Source of the DNA: Fuerstiella marisgermanici
GTDB taxonomy: Bacteria; Planctomycetota; Planctomycetia; Planctomycetales; Planctomycetaceae
NCBI RefSeq assembly: GCF_001983935.1
Contig: NZ_CP017641.1
Coordinates: 4,154,001-4,218,000, forward strand
Length of the DNA stretch: 64,000 nucleotides
Reading direction: 5' to 3'
In this document: positions 46,011 through 54,417 of the stretch, in pieces
Layout: each line of letters begins with the position of its first letter
Position numbering within the stretch: position 1 is the stretch's first letter
The notes under the pieces: generated by a model
The model's database searches: none
The model's input: the letters and a program-made list of their open reading frames with translations, nothing else
Told to the model about the DNA's origin: nothing
Position numbers and translations under genes: made by a program

Positions 46011-46667
46011 ATGAGAGGGATTACTCTTTCGGCGGCTCTGGTCATTATGACTGTTGCAAGCACCGCCAACGCCGGACTGTTCGGCATGTTTAACAATGGT
46101 GGCGGCGGCTGTGGCGGCTGCGGCGAAGCTGCATCCTGCTGTGCTCCAGCCGGTTGCGGAAATGCATGCGGCGGAAACGCTTGCTGCGAACCAACCTGCT
46201 GTGCTCCAGCACCTTGCTGCGAGTCTAGCTGCTGTGCTCCTGCCGGATGCGGAAACGCATGTGGCAATGGCTGCTGCGAAGCTACCTGCTGTGCTCCAGC
46301 TGGTTGCGGAAATGGTTGCTGTGACTCTGGCTGTGGAAACGGCTGCGGAAATGGTTGCGGCGAGAGCTGTGGCTGTGGTGGATGTGGCAAGCGATGCTTC
46401 AAGATGCCAAAATTGCGTCTGCCGAAGTTCAAAATGCCTAAGCTGAAGTTGCGTAAGTGCAAGCGAAGCCGATGCTGCCAGCAGTCTAGCTGCTGTGCTC
46501 CAGCTGGTTGTGGCCTTGGTCACCAGGCAAGCTGCTGTGCACCATCTGGTTGCGGCAACGCTTGTGGCAACGGCTGCTGCGAAGCAACCTGCTGTGCTCC
46601 AGCTGGCTGTGGCAACAACGCTTGTGCTCCATCTTGCTGTGCTCCCGTCTGTGGCGGTTGCAACTAA
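46011..46667 (+). CDS. Secreted Cys/Gly-rich repeat protein (about 50 cysteines in 218 residues)
   Basis: An A-G-G-A-G ribosome site precedes the ATG. A 21-residue signal peptide ends in S-T-A-N-A. The mature protein is built of short units such as C-C-A-P-A-G-C-G-N, A-C-G-N-G-C-C and C-C-E-A-T, with about 50 Cys by my count. Two Cys-rich arms flank a basic segment of alternating M-P-K-L and L-R-L-P-K units (about residues 128-152). No domain is recognised. It probably forms a heavily disulfide-cross-linked or metal-binding extracellular structure. Planctomycete cell walls are known to be proteinaceous and Cys-rich, so a wall or stalk component is a reasonable inference, not shown. Confidence 0.85.
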   Translation: MRGITLSAALVIMTVASTANAGLFGMFNNGGGGCGGCGEAASCCAPAGCGNACGGNACCEPTCCAPAPCCESSCCAPAGCGNACGNGCCEATCCAPAGCGNGCCDSGCGNGCGNGCGESCGCGGCGKRCFKMPKLRLPKFKMPKLKLRKCKRSRCCQQSSCCAPAGCGLGHQASCCAPSGCGNACGNGCCEATCCAPAGCGNNACAPSCCAPVCGGCN

Positions 46668-46864
46668 GTAACGAAGAGTCGTAAGGCAACGCAGTTGAGA
46701 CAATGTTGAGCTGATGGCGAGAACAGGTGGGAAGTCGTGAGTCCACCTGTTCCGCGGCTCGCAGAAAATTCTGGTTCGTGCGGATCAGGAAAGACTGAAA
46801 GAGCGGTCAACAATGTTTAACTTGTTTCTCAGCTAACGCCCCATATTTCCGCCCTGGCGACAAA

Positions 46865-46941
46865 GGCATGTGAGGTCTGCTCACAACGGAACTCGCGATC
46901 AAAGGTCTAACGACCTCGCGGTTCTACCACTAAACGATGCC
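46865..46941 (-). ncRNA. tRNA-like cloverleaf, probably a tRNA relic or unusual RNA
   Basis: On the minus strand this 77-nt stretch folds with a GGCAT/ATGCC closing stem, a D-arm-like GTTTAGTGGTAGAAC (4-bp stem, 7-nt loop, as in true tRNAs), a central arm closed by CGCGA/TCGCG, and a 5-bp GTGAG/CTCAC hairpin in place of a T-arm. The central arm has a 17-nt loop with its own small stem, and no TTCRA T-loop exists, so it is not a normal tRNA. An alternative reading is a decayed tRNA. Confidence 0.3.
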
Positions 46942-46969
46942 AGAGTGGAAATGATTGGTTACTAAAAAG

Positions 46970-47014
46970 AACGGTGGCAATGTCCGGTTCCTGGCCGGCT
47001 TGCCACCGTTTTTT
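46970..47014 (+). terminator. Rho-independent terminator
   Basis: An 11-bp perfect stem (AACGGTGGCAA at 46970-46980 with its complement at 47000-47010), with an inner CCGG/CCGG pairing, is followed by six T. It lies about 300 bases after the Cys-rich gene and would end its transcript or an RNA encoded in that gap. Confidence 0.82.
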
Positions 47015-47123
47015 ATGCGCGCTCAGTAGATCACCGCCGACCCATGTTTGACAGAGGGAATTTCCCACGGAAGAATTGATCAGCTGCAGTTTCGCTACCA
47101 GATAAGAAGTCACAGAATTTGCC

Positions 47124-48038
47124 ATGCCCGTTCATTTCGCCAGTTTGCCCCGACGAACATTCCTGCAAACGTCGTTGGGTGTTGGCGCCAGCCTGCTGAC
47201 ATTTGGCAACGCGTCTGGCGACGAATCGCAGGACCAGCCCGAACACGTCGCGCTGCTGTCAGACCCGCACATTGACGCCGATGCAACAAAAGTCGTCCGC
47301 GGCTCAGTGATGTCCGCCAACCTGCTGAATGTCATCGCCGACATTCTGGCTCAGCCGAAAAAGCCTGTGCAGGCTTTCATTGACGGCGACTGCGCCTTCA
47401 ATGTCGGTTTGCCCGCAGACTATCAAACATTGGCCGCTTTACTGGCCCCCCTGCCGGCCGCTCGCATCCCGCTGCATATGGCCATGGGGAATCACGATAA
47501 CCGAGTCGTTTTTCGCAAACAGTTTGCAGACAACGAAAACGAATCGACAGCCGTGGACGGCAAGCACGTGTCGTTGATCGAAACCAAACATGCCAATTGG
47601 TTTCTAACCGACACGCTGCAGAAAGTTAACAACGTGACAGGGGAACTGGGCGCAGAACAGCTTTCGTGGTTGACGGCAGCTTTAAAAAGTCGCAGTGACA
47701 AGCCGGCGATCGTCGTCGGGCACCACAACCCGCAGTTTGATGTGCCTGATGGTGGTCGAGTCACCGGGCTGCAGGATTCCAACGAACTGTTTGACCTTCT
47801 GGAATCTCAACCCCACGTCAAAGCATACGTCTTCGGCCATACGCATAGCTGGAGCGTCAAGCAGCGCGACAGTGGCCTGCACCTGATCAATCTTCCGCCG
47901 ATTGGCTATACCTTCAACGAAAAAAGCCCTCTCGGCTGGGTCGACGTGGCACTGAACGCGACCGGCATGCAACTCAGCCTGCGCAGCATCGACAGCGATC
48001 ACCCGCAGCACATGGAAACGCATAAGCTCACCTGGTAG
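47124..48038 (+). CDS. Tat-exported calcineurin-like metallophosphoesterase
   Basis: 304 residues. The N-terminus has a twin-arginine signal (L-P-R-R-T-F-L-Q-T-S) and a hydrophobic stretch. Metallophosphoesterase motifs occur in order: L-L-S-D-P-H-I-D (metal site 1), I-D-G-D-C-A-F, G-N-H-D-N-R, V-V-G-H-H-N-P and F-G-H-T-H-S-W. All five canonical blocks are present, so a two-metal site should form. The substrate is unknown; the family includes nucleotidases, phospholipid and cAMP phosphodiesterases. Exported and folded in the cytoplasm, as expected for a metalloenzyme. Confidence 0.92.
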   Translation: MPVHFASLPRRTFLQTSLGVGASLLTFGNASGDESQDQPEHVALLSDPHIDADATKVVRGSVMSANLLNVIADILAQPKKPVQAFIDGDCAFNVGLPADYQTLAALLAPLPAARIPLHMAMGNHDNRVVFRKQFADNENESTAVDGKHVSLIETKHANWFLTDTLQKVNNVTGELGAEQLSWLTAALKSRSDKPAIVVGHHNPQFDVPDGGRVTGLQDSNELFDLLESQPHVKAYVFGHTHSWSVKQRDSGLHLINLPPIGYTFNEKSPLGWVDVALNATGMQLSLRSIDSDHPQHMETHKLTW

Positions 48039-48358
48039 CCGCTAAGCCCGGTCACAAATCCGCTGGCACGGCGACCTCAGTCGGTGTTCAATGCCTGAAT
48101 TCTTGCAGCGACACCTTCCTTGTCTGATCGTGACGCCGTCATTTCGAACTGCTTGCGTCAGTTCCATCACGCGAGTACTTTAAAAATGCTAAGTCTCTGA
48201 CAGCGTCAGCAGAAGTCGACGTCTGGCGGCACCTGAAATCCGAGACTCATTCACAACGGAATTTTGGCAAGAATTCTGGTAGGGTGCGGAACATGAATCA
48301 GCCGGGCAGATATTCCGGTGGCTTCAGTTCACAGGAATGACGAGTTCACGATCGCACC
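48039..48358. other. Intergenic region before the terpene cyclase gene
   Basis: About 320 bases with no supportable gene. It should hold the promoter of the cyclase-prenyl synthase unit. No strong hairpin with a T-tract is seen. Confidence 0.4.
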
Positions 48359-50233
48359 ATGCAAAACGCAGCCGACACCGCAGAACGCACGTCCCTCGTG
48401 GATGCCAGTAATCAACTCACGCAGTTGCTGCTGGATCTGCGCACAGATGGCGGATGGTGGGAAGGCGAACTTTCGACGTCGGCGCTGTCCACAGCAACGG
48501 CCGTCATGGCGCTGTCGCTGGCTGCAAAAGCGGCGGACGGCGACGAAGACGACCGCCAGAAGTACCAGCAACTGATCGACGGCGGCCTACAGTGGCTGGC
48601 CGACAACCAAAACGACGACGGCGGGTGGGGCGACACCGTCTTAAGTGTCAGCAATATTTCGACCACGATGCTGGCCGACGCGGTCTTTCATGCGGCCGAC
48701 CGTCAAGAGTTTGCCAGCCTTCAGGCGGCATCGAGGAAATACATCGACGATGCGGGCGGTGTCGACGCGGTGCTGAAACGCTATGGGAAAGACCACACGT
48801 TTTCCGTTCCGATTCTGACTCACTGCGCCCTTGCCGGAACTGTTGACTGGAAGCACGTGATTCCGCTTCCGTTCGAATTATCGTGCGTGCCAGCAAAGTT
48901 CTACGCGGCCGTGCGGATGCCCGTCGTGAGCTACGCATTGCCCGCCTTGATTGCGATCGGGCAGGTGATCTTCAGGCATCGCGGTCACTGGAATCCGATC
49001 GTACGCTGGATTCGTCGGCGAGCCACTCAGCCTTCGCTGAAAGTTCTGGAATCCATCCAGCCGCCGAACGGTGGATTTCTGGAAGCGACGCCGCTGACCA
49101 GTTTTGTTTGCATGAGTCTGCTTGGATGCGGCTACCATGACCACATCGTCACAAAACGGTGCCTCGAATTCATTGTTGCTTCCGTACGAGATGACGGCAG
49201 CTGGCCGATTGATACAAACTTAACCACATGGGTCACGACACTAAGCGTGAATGCTTTCGCTGGCGATCCGCATGCCGACGAAACAGCTGCGGACACGTGG
49301 CCGCTGGATGCTGACGCCCGCGATTCGGTGCGTGAGTGGTTGCTGAAGCAGCAATACAAAAAGACTCACCCCTATACCAATTCTCCACCCGGCGGTTGGT
49401 CGTGGACGGACCTTCCGGGCGGCGTTCCCGATGCTGACGACACTCCAGGAGCGATGCTTGCAGTGTTGAATCTGCGCGCAGTTGGGGAAGATTTTTCGCC
49501 CGAAGAAGTCGCTGCGCTGCAGAACGCGGCAACCTGGCTGTTGGGCCTGCAAAACCGAGACGGCGGCTGGCCCACATTCTGTCGAGGGTGGGGAACATTG
49601 CCATTTGACCGCAGCAGCAACGACCTGACGGCACACGTCCTGCGAGCCTTAGTGCAATGGCAGGCGAAGGTGTCCAACATTCCCAGCCGAACGGCGGCCG
49701 AAACCGAGACGGCCATTCAAAAAGGGGTTGAGTACCTCAAAAAGACGCAGGCCAACGACGGCACGTGGCTGCCGCTATGGTTTGGCAACCAGCACAATAC
49801 AAATGACGAAAACCCTCTGTATGGAACAGCAAAGGTAACCCTGGCGTTGAAGGAAATCGGCCTTCAAAATCACGATTACACTCAAAAAGCGATTGCCTGG
49901 CTCCTCGACAACCAAAATGATGACGGCAGCTGGTCAGCTCGCAAAGAATTGCCGGGTTCGACGGAAGAGACGGCTCTCGCCATTGAGGCACTGGTCGGTT
50001 CGGCGACCGCGGAAAAGGCCGTTCTGGCGGGGGCAAACTGGCTGGCTGGCCGTGTTGAAGACGGAACCATCGCCGATCCGTCGCCAATCGGTTTCTATTT
50101 CGCCAAACTCTGGTATTTTGAGCAGCTGTATCCGGTCATATTTGCGACGGCGGCATTACGCCGGTGCGCGGAGGCTGGGTATTTCGCGAACGGCAAGGCG
50201 TTAGCGGTCGGTGACGTGCTGGAAGGCGCCTGA
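48359..50233 (+). CDS. Class II terpene cyclase (squalene-hopene cyclase-like)
   Basis: 624 residues with no signal peptide. The catalytic class II motif D-A-D-D-T is at residues 358-362, equal to the D-x-D-D-T of squalene-hopene cyclases. QW-type repeats appear throughout: Q-N-D-D-G-G-W-G (about residue 83), Q-P-P-N-G-G-F, D-D-G-S-W, Q-N-R-D-G-G-W, Q-A-N-D-G-T-W and Q-N-D-D-G-S-W. Length is near that of SHC (about 630-680). These enzymes protonate and cyclise polyprenes such as squalene to hopene. Substrate here is not certain. The DUF116-prenyl synthase fusion follows on the same strand, so the cyclase may act on that enzyme's product. Confidence 0.88.
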   Translation: MQNAADTAERTSLVDASNQLTQLLLDLRTDGGWWEGELSTSALSTATAVMALSLAAKAADGDEDDRQKYQQLIDGGLQWLADNQNDDGGWGDTVLSVSNISTTMLADAVFHAADRQEFASLQAASRKYIDDAGGVDAVLKRYGKDHTFSVPILTHCALAGTVDWKHVIPLPFELSCVPAKFYAAVRMPVVSYALPALIAIGQVIFRHRGHWNPIVRWIRRRATQPSLKVLESIQPPNGGFLEATPLTSFVCMSLLGCGYHDHIVTKRCLEFIVASVRDDGSWPIDTNLTTWVTTLSVNAFAGDPHADETAADTWPLDADARDSVREWLLKQQYKKTHPYTNSPPGGWSWTDLPGGVPDADDTPGAMLAVLNLRAVGEDFSPEEVAALQNAATWLLGLQNRDGGWPTFCRGWGTLPFDRSSNDLTAHVLRALVQWQAKVSNIPSRTAAETETAIQKGVEYLKKTQANDGTWLPLWFGNQHNTNDENPLYGTAKVTLALKEIGLQNHDYTQKAIAWLLDNQNDDGSWSARKELPGSTEETALAIEALVGSATAEKAVLAGANWLAGRVEDGTIADPSPIGFYFAKLWYFEQLYPVIFATAALRRCAEAGYFANGKALAVGDVLEGA

Positions 50234-50428
50234 TTCGACTGCCAGCGCCTTGCCGCTCGCAGAACAGTAGAAATTGGCAGCAGACGTGAAAACACAGACC
50301 GGGAACGAGTCGATCACTTTCTGACGCAAATTCGACTTCGTGCGGCACTTCGATGCCGCCGCGAGGTTATGCTGTAACGCCCGCCCGATCTCATTTTCAA
50401 ATCATCCTTCCACCGAACGACGAATGCC

Positions 50429-52348
50429 ATGCAGGAGTCTCGCGTGTCAACTATATCGGTTTCCGAATCCGTCCCGCCGCGCAGCGAATCTCACGCCTCA
50501 CGACAGGTCGATTTAGACGACGACCCGAAGCCCGTGCGCAAGAAGGGAAAACGCCGCAGCACCAGCCACTTAAAGGCCGTGCCGGAATCGCTGCAACAGC
50601 GCGAAGAATTGAAACTGGCCGCGGAAGAATACGCGAAGAATCTCGACCGATCGCGCGCCTTCAACAAAAACGAACTCGAAAGACACAGCCGCGAGCTTCT
50701 GGATCAGCTTGGCCTCCCTGAGAAGTTTCTTGGCTTCATCATGGTGATGATCGGCAACTTCTTTTGGAAGCAGCAATTCCTGGCGATCCCGTTCGAGCGC
50801 CGCATGCTGCTGCTGCCTCACTGCTTGAAGCATGCCGAAGGTTGCCCTGCGGAATACTCCGAATTCGGTCTCGACTGCGAACGCTGCGGCGCGTGCTCGA
50901 TTGCCGACTACAAAGTGAAAGCGGAACAGCTTGGCTATAAGGTGTTGGTGGCTGAAGGTTCGCCGGTTGTTCTCAAGATCATCGTATCGGGCTATATCGA
51001 CGGCATTCTGGGCGTCGCCTGCCTGAATGTGTTGGAAAAAGCGATCGACAAAATCCTGATCGCGGGCGTGCCGTCTTACGCGGTGCCGCTGCATTCAGGC
51101 GACTGCATGAACACCACGCTGGACGAAGCATGGGTGTGGGACGTTCTCGACAAATACGAACCTTTGCCCGAAAAGCCGACGGCCAGTTACGTGCCGCTGA
51201 TGCGAGCATCCTCAAAGATGTTCGAAGTCGACTTTGATCGATTGCTGCCGCGAGTTCGCACGAAGAACGGCGATTCCGCAAACAGCAGCCCGGTCGCGTT
51301 CACAGAATCGATTTCGTACGACTGGTTGCAAAACGGTGGCAAGCGTTTCCGTCCGTTCATCACGCTGGCGTCATGGTATGCAGCGTCCGGAGACGCAATT
51401 CTGACGGCAGGTGATGCAACGCCTGAGATTCCTGACGACGTGGCTCGCGTGGCGATGGCCATCGAAGCGTTCCACAAAGCGTCACTGGTGCACGACGACA
51501 TTCAGGACAACGACGAATTTCGATACGGTCGCGAAACACTGCACCGCGAGCACGGAACCGGGCAGGCGATCAATATTGGTGACCACCTGATTGGGCTCGG
51601 CTACCGATTAATCCATTCTGCTCGAGGAATCGACGCTGACATCGCGATGGACGTGGCCGACCGCATGTCGACGGCTCATATCCGTCTGTGCGACGGTCAG
51701 GGCGCGGAGATGTCGTTTCAGCAGTCGCCCAACTGGGATATCACCCCGCTGGATGCGCTGCAAATTTACTCATTGAAAACCTCCCCCGCATTCGATGCCG
51801 CTTTGTACGCGGGGTTACGAATGGCGAAGCACCCGCTGGCATCCGGCGACGAAGTGGCCAACTTCTGCCGCCATGTGGGCGTCGGCTTTCAGATCCTGAA
51901 CGACTTGAAGGACTGGCAGGGCGACAAAGATAACAAACTCCGCAGCGGTCAGGATGCGTTGGCTTTGCGCCCGACGTTACTACTGGCATTAGCATTGAAA
52001 GATGCGGACGAACAGCAACGCCAGACCTTGCAGGATGTGCTTTCGGGCAAGTTCGACGATGTGCCGGAAGAGGCAAGAATCGACAAGCTGCGAGCTATCT
52101 TCAACAGCTGCGGAGTCTTCGATAAAGCGGAAACGCTGGTCGAACGATCTCAGGAACGAGCCGAAGCGATTGTTGAAGACATCGAAGACGAGAAGGTGCA
52201 GGCACTGCTCCGGTTCTTTCTCGAAACGGTGCTCGCCCGCGACGACGGCCCCACGCCCGCTGAACACCTCGACCCGGATTCCGGTGATCCACCGCCATCG
52301 CCTGCCGCGCAGCCTGTGTTTGTGCCGCTGACAATCGGCAGCTTGTAG
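50429..52348 (+). CDS. DUF116 domain fused to a polyprenyl synthase
   Basis: 639 residues. Residues about 60-250 form a DUF116-like domain with five cysteines in a cluster (C132, C139, C150, C153, C156) that could hold a metal or Fe-S centre. Residues about 290-600 form a trans-isoprenyl diphosphate synthase: G-G-K-R-F-R-P for diphosphate binding, and first Asp-rich motif D-D-I-Q-D (356-360). The second motif reads N-D-L-K-D (491-495), so its first Asp is replaced by Asn. The family builds prenyl diphosphates from IPP and an allylic primer. The C-terminal tail is Pro-rich. Lies 195 bases after the cyclase gene, same strand. Confidence 0.88.
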   Translation: MQESRVSTISVSESVPPRSESHASRQVDLDDDPKPVRKKGKRRSTSHLKAVPESLQQREELKLAAEEYAKNLDRSRAFNKNELERHSRELLDQLGLPEKFLGFIMVMIGNFFWKQQFLAIPFERRMLLLPHCLKHAEGCPAEYSEFGLDCERCGACSIADYKVKAEQLGYKVLVAEGSPVVLKIIVSGYIDGILGVACLNVLEKAIDKILIAGVPSYAVPLHSGDCMNTTLDEAWVWDVLDKYEPLPEKPTASYVPLMRASSKMFEVDFDRLLPRVRTKNGDSANSSPVAFTESISYDWLQNGGKRFRPFITLASWYAASGDAILTAGDATPEIPDDVARVAMAIEAFHKASLVHDDIQDNDEFRYGRETLHREHGTGQAINIGDHLIGLGYRLIHSARGIDADIAMDVADRMSTAHIRLCDGQGAEMSFQQSPNWDITPLDALQIYSLKTSPAFDAALYAGLRMAKHPLASGDEVANFCRHVGVGFQILNDLKDWQGDKDNKLRSGQDALALRPTLLLALALKDADEQQRQTLQDVLSGKFDDVPEEARIDKLRAIFNSCGVFDKAETLVERSQERAEAIVEDIEDEKVQALLRFFLETVLARDDGPTPAEHLDPDSGDPPPSPAAQPVFVPLTIGSL

Positions 52349-52436
52349 ACGAAACGCGTCCCGTCCCCGAAATCGACTTCCGTGATTGACAGCCTGCTTG
52401 CAAAGGCACGCGTTTTCGTGGTCGCACAAACGTTGC

Positions 52437-53162
52437 TTACGCGCGGACCGGGACGCCTCGAAGTCTTTGCACACCGAGTCGGAAGATGACCCAGAGTGCG
52501 ACGACCGCCTCTTTCATGTTGATCTTGGTCACACCAAAACGGCGATCAGCAAACGTGATCGGTGTTTCAACAAACCGACAGCCAACTCGGTGGCAGCGGT
52601 AGAGCACTTCTTCTTCAAACGCATAGCCTTTGGCCATCGTTCGGTCCCAGTCGATTTCGGCCAGCTTGCTGACGGAATAGCAACGAAAGCTGCCGCTGTT
52701 GTCCTTCGTCTTCAGCCCGAGCAGCACGCGTGCATATAGGTTGATGCAGCGACTCATAAGATGGCGTCGCAGATTCCAACCGACAACTCCGCCGCCTTTC
52801 ACATAGCGAGACCCGATCACGACGTCGGCATCTTCAGCACACTGCAGGATGGCCGGAATATGATTCGGGCTGTGGCTGAAATCGGCATCCAAATTCAGCA
52901 GTTGGTCGTAACCTTCCGCTATGGCATAGCGAAACGCTTCCACTTTTGCGGCTCCTAAACCCTGCTTCTCTGGCCGGTGCAGCAGACTGACCTTCGAATC
53001 CGCAGCGGCGAATTCACGAACGACATCGCCGGTTCCGTCGGGCGAATTGTCATCGATCACAAGAATATCTGCGTCCGAAGAAACAGCGCGCAGTTCGGGG
53101 ATCAGCAGCCGGATATTTTCGACTTCGTTGTACGTGCAGATCGTGAATAGCAATCGAGGCAT
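52437..53162 (-). CDS. Polyprenol monophosphomannose synthase (GT2)
   Basis: 241 residues, starting PRLLFTICTYNEVENI. GT2 motifs: V-I-D-D-N-S-P-D-G-T-G-D, then L-N-L-D-A-D-F-S-H-S-P with the metal DxD, then I-G-S-R-Y-V-K-G-G-G-V, and K-D-N-S-G-S-F-R-C-Y. This matches dolichol- or polyprenol-phosphate mannose synthases of the soluble, Dpm1-like type with no C-terminal membrane helices. It would transfer mannose from GDP-mannose to a polyprenyl phosphate. It overlaps the upstream methyltransferase gene by one base (TGATG), so translation is coupled. Confidence 0.9.
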   Translation of the reverse strand: MPRLLFTICTYNEVENIRLLIPELRAVSSDADILVIDDNSPDGTGDVVREFAAADSKVSLLHRPEKQGLGAAKVEAFRYAIAEGYDQLLNLDADFSHSPNHIPAILQCAEDADVVIGSRYVKGGGVVGWNLRRHLMSRCINLYARVLLGLKTKDNSGSFRCYSVSKLAEIDWDRTMAKGYAFEEEVLYRCHRVGCRFVETPITFADRRFGVTKINMKEAVVALWVIFRLGVQRLRGVPVRA

Positions 53163-54379
53163 CAGGAGACCGTCTCATCAAAACGTAGCGCGCCGGTTTT
53201 CGCAAGATTGCGTTGAAGCTGCAACGGTGGCAAAGACAGCTCTTTGGAAAACGTCTGCAATCGTTCCCAATTCTGCCGAGGCGCGTCGGGGGCTGAGTCT
53301 GCGGGACGCCGGATCGCCCGGATCAGAACATTGCGGCCCGTGTGTTCCATTTCGATGAACTCCATCACGGTCGTATTGTAGCCCACGCATTCCAGCAGGT
53401 GAGCTCGCACGGCATCTGTTGTCAGTTCGCAGAACCGTTCGTGCAGAATTCCGTGACCGGATATCACAGGGTGGGCTGTCGCTGGCAGAGCAGCCGCGAG
53501 TTCGTGATGACAACAGGGCACAGCCAGAATAACGTTGGCATTCCACGCAACCGCGGCAGCCAGAGCATCATCAGTAGCGGTGTCGCAGGCGTGCAACGAA
53601 ATCGCAAGGTGGACGTCTTCGGCTGGCTGAAAATCGGCGATGTCGGTCGCTTCGAAGGCGATTCCTGTCAGCTTCAGTTCTGACGCAATTGCCTGACACG
53701 TCTGAACAACGTCCGCGCGCCGGTCGAGACCTGTGATGTGGACCTTGCGTCCAAGACCAGCAGTAAGATAGTAGTGAACGGCAAAAGTCAGGTAGCTCTT
53801 GCCGGAACCGAAATCGACAATTCGAAGGGTATCTTCTGTTGGCAAACGCGACACGATGTCACGGATGAATTCGACGTACCGATTGATTTGACGGAACTTG
53901 CTGTAGTGCTTCGCGTGCACTCGACCAGACTTCGACATCACACCTGTTGCCACCAGGAACGGCACGACCTGATCCTCAGGAATCAAATATTGCCGCTGTC
54001 TGTTGTGCTCAGCCGGAGCCACAGGGGATTCAGTTTGCACGGATCGTTCAGTGACGAGGCAGCGTCCCTTTTTATTGAACCGCGCCGTCCATTCGGCTGA
54101 GTCGGTTCGCAGCAGGCAGTCTCGAAAGGCAATGCCTGCTGACTCGCGGATTTCATTCACGGCTTCATCGGCCGTCAGATTCCGGTGCCGTTCCTGATTG
54201 CCTTCGCGCGACGTAAACTGATAAAGAAGCCGTTCGCGAATCTTGACCGGCCGAATGTCAACGCGACGGACGGCGTCGTTCGCCTTCGACGCGGGCTTGC
54301 TAAGCACAGCCTTCTGCACTGACCGGCTGGCAAATGCAGTTTCTAACTGCAGCAAAAACGTCTCAACATCGGATGACAT
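53162..54379 (-). CDS. SAM-dependent methyltransferase (Methyltransf_32 type)
   Basis: 405 residues. The C-terminal half carries I-V-D-F-G-S-G-K-S-Y-L-T-F-A (SAM-binding motif I), I-T-G-L-D-R-R (motif II), and A-I-S-L-H-A-C-D-T-A-T-D-D-A-L, then V-P-C-C-H-H-E. This set fits the Methyltransf_32 family, which includes eukaryotic RNA-related and bacterial uncharacterised members. The N-terminal about 130 residues are an additional domain of unknown type. The P-C-C-H-H-E segment may be catalytic. Target is not known. First in a two-gene unit with the mannosyltransferase-like gene. Confidence 0.85.
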   Translation of the reverse strand: MSSDVETFLLQLETAFASRSVQKAVLSKPASKANDAVRRVDIRPVKIRERLLYQFTSREGNQERHRNLTADEAVNEIRESAGIAFRDCLLRTDSAEWTARFNKKGRCLVTERSVQTESPVAPAEHNRQRQYLIPEDQVVPFLVATGVMSKSGRVHAKHYSKFRQINRYVEFIRDIVSRLPTEDTLRIVDFGSGKSYLTFAVHYYLTAGLGRKVHITGLDRRADVVQTCQAIASELKLTGIAFEATDIADFQPAEDVHLAISLHACDTATDDALAAAVAWNANVILAVPCCHHELAAALPATAHPVISGHGILHERFCELTTDAVRAHLLECVGYNTTVMEFIEMEHTGRNVLIRAIRRPADSAPDAPRQNWERLQTFSKELSLPPLQLQRNLAKTGALRFDETVS

Positions 54380-54417
54380 AAACCCAGCGACCAGCTTTTC
54401 AACGAACCAGAATCGTT

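Noticed and set aside
46865-46941. A functional tRNA gene
   Set aside because: No TTCRA T-loop, wrong anticodon loop size and only a 5-bp acceptor stem. Kept only as a low-confidence tRNA-like element.
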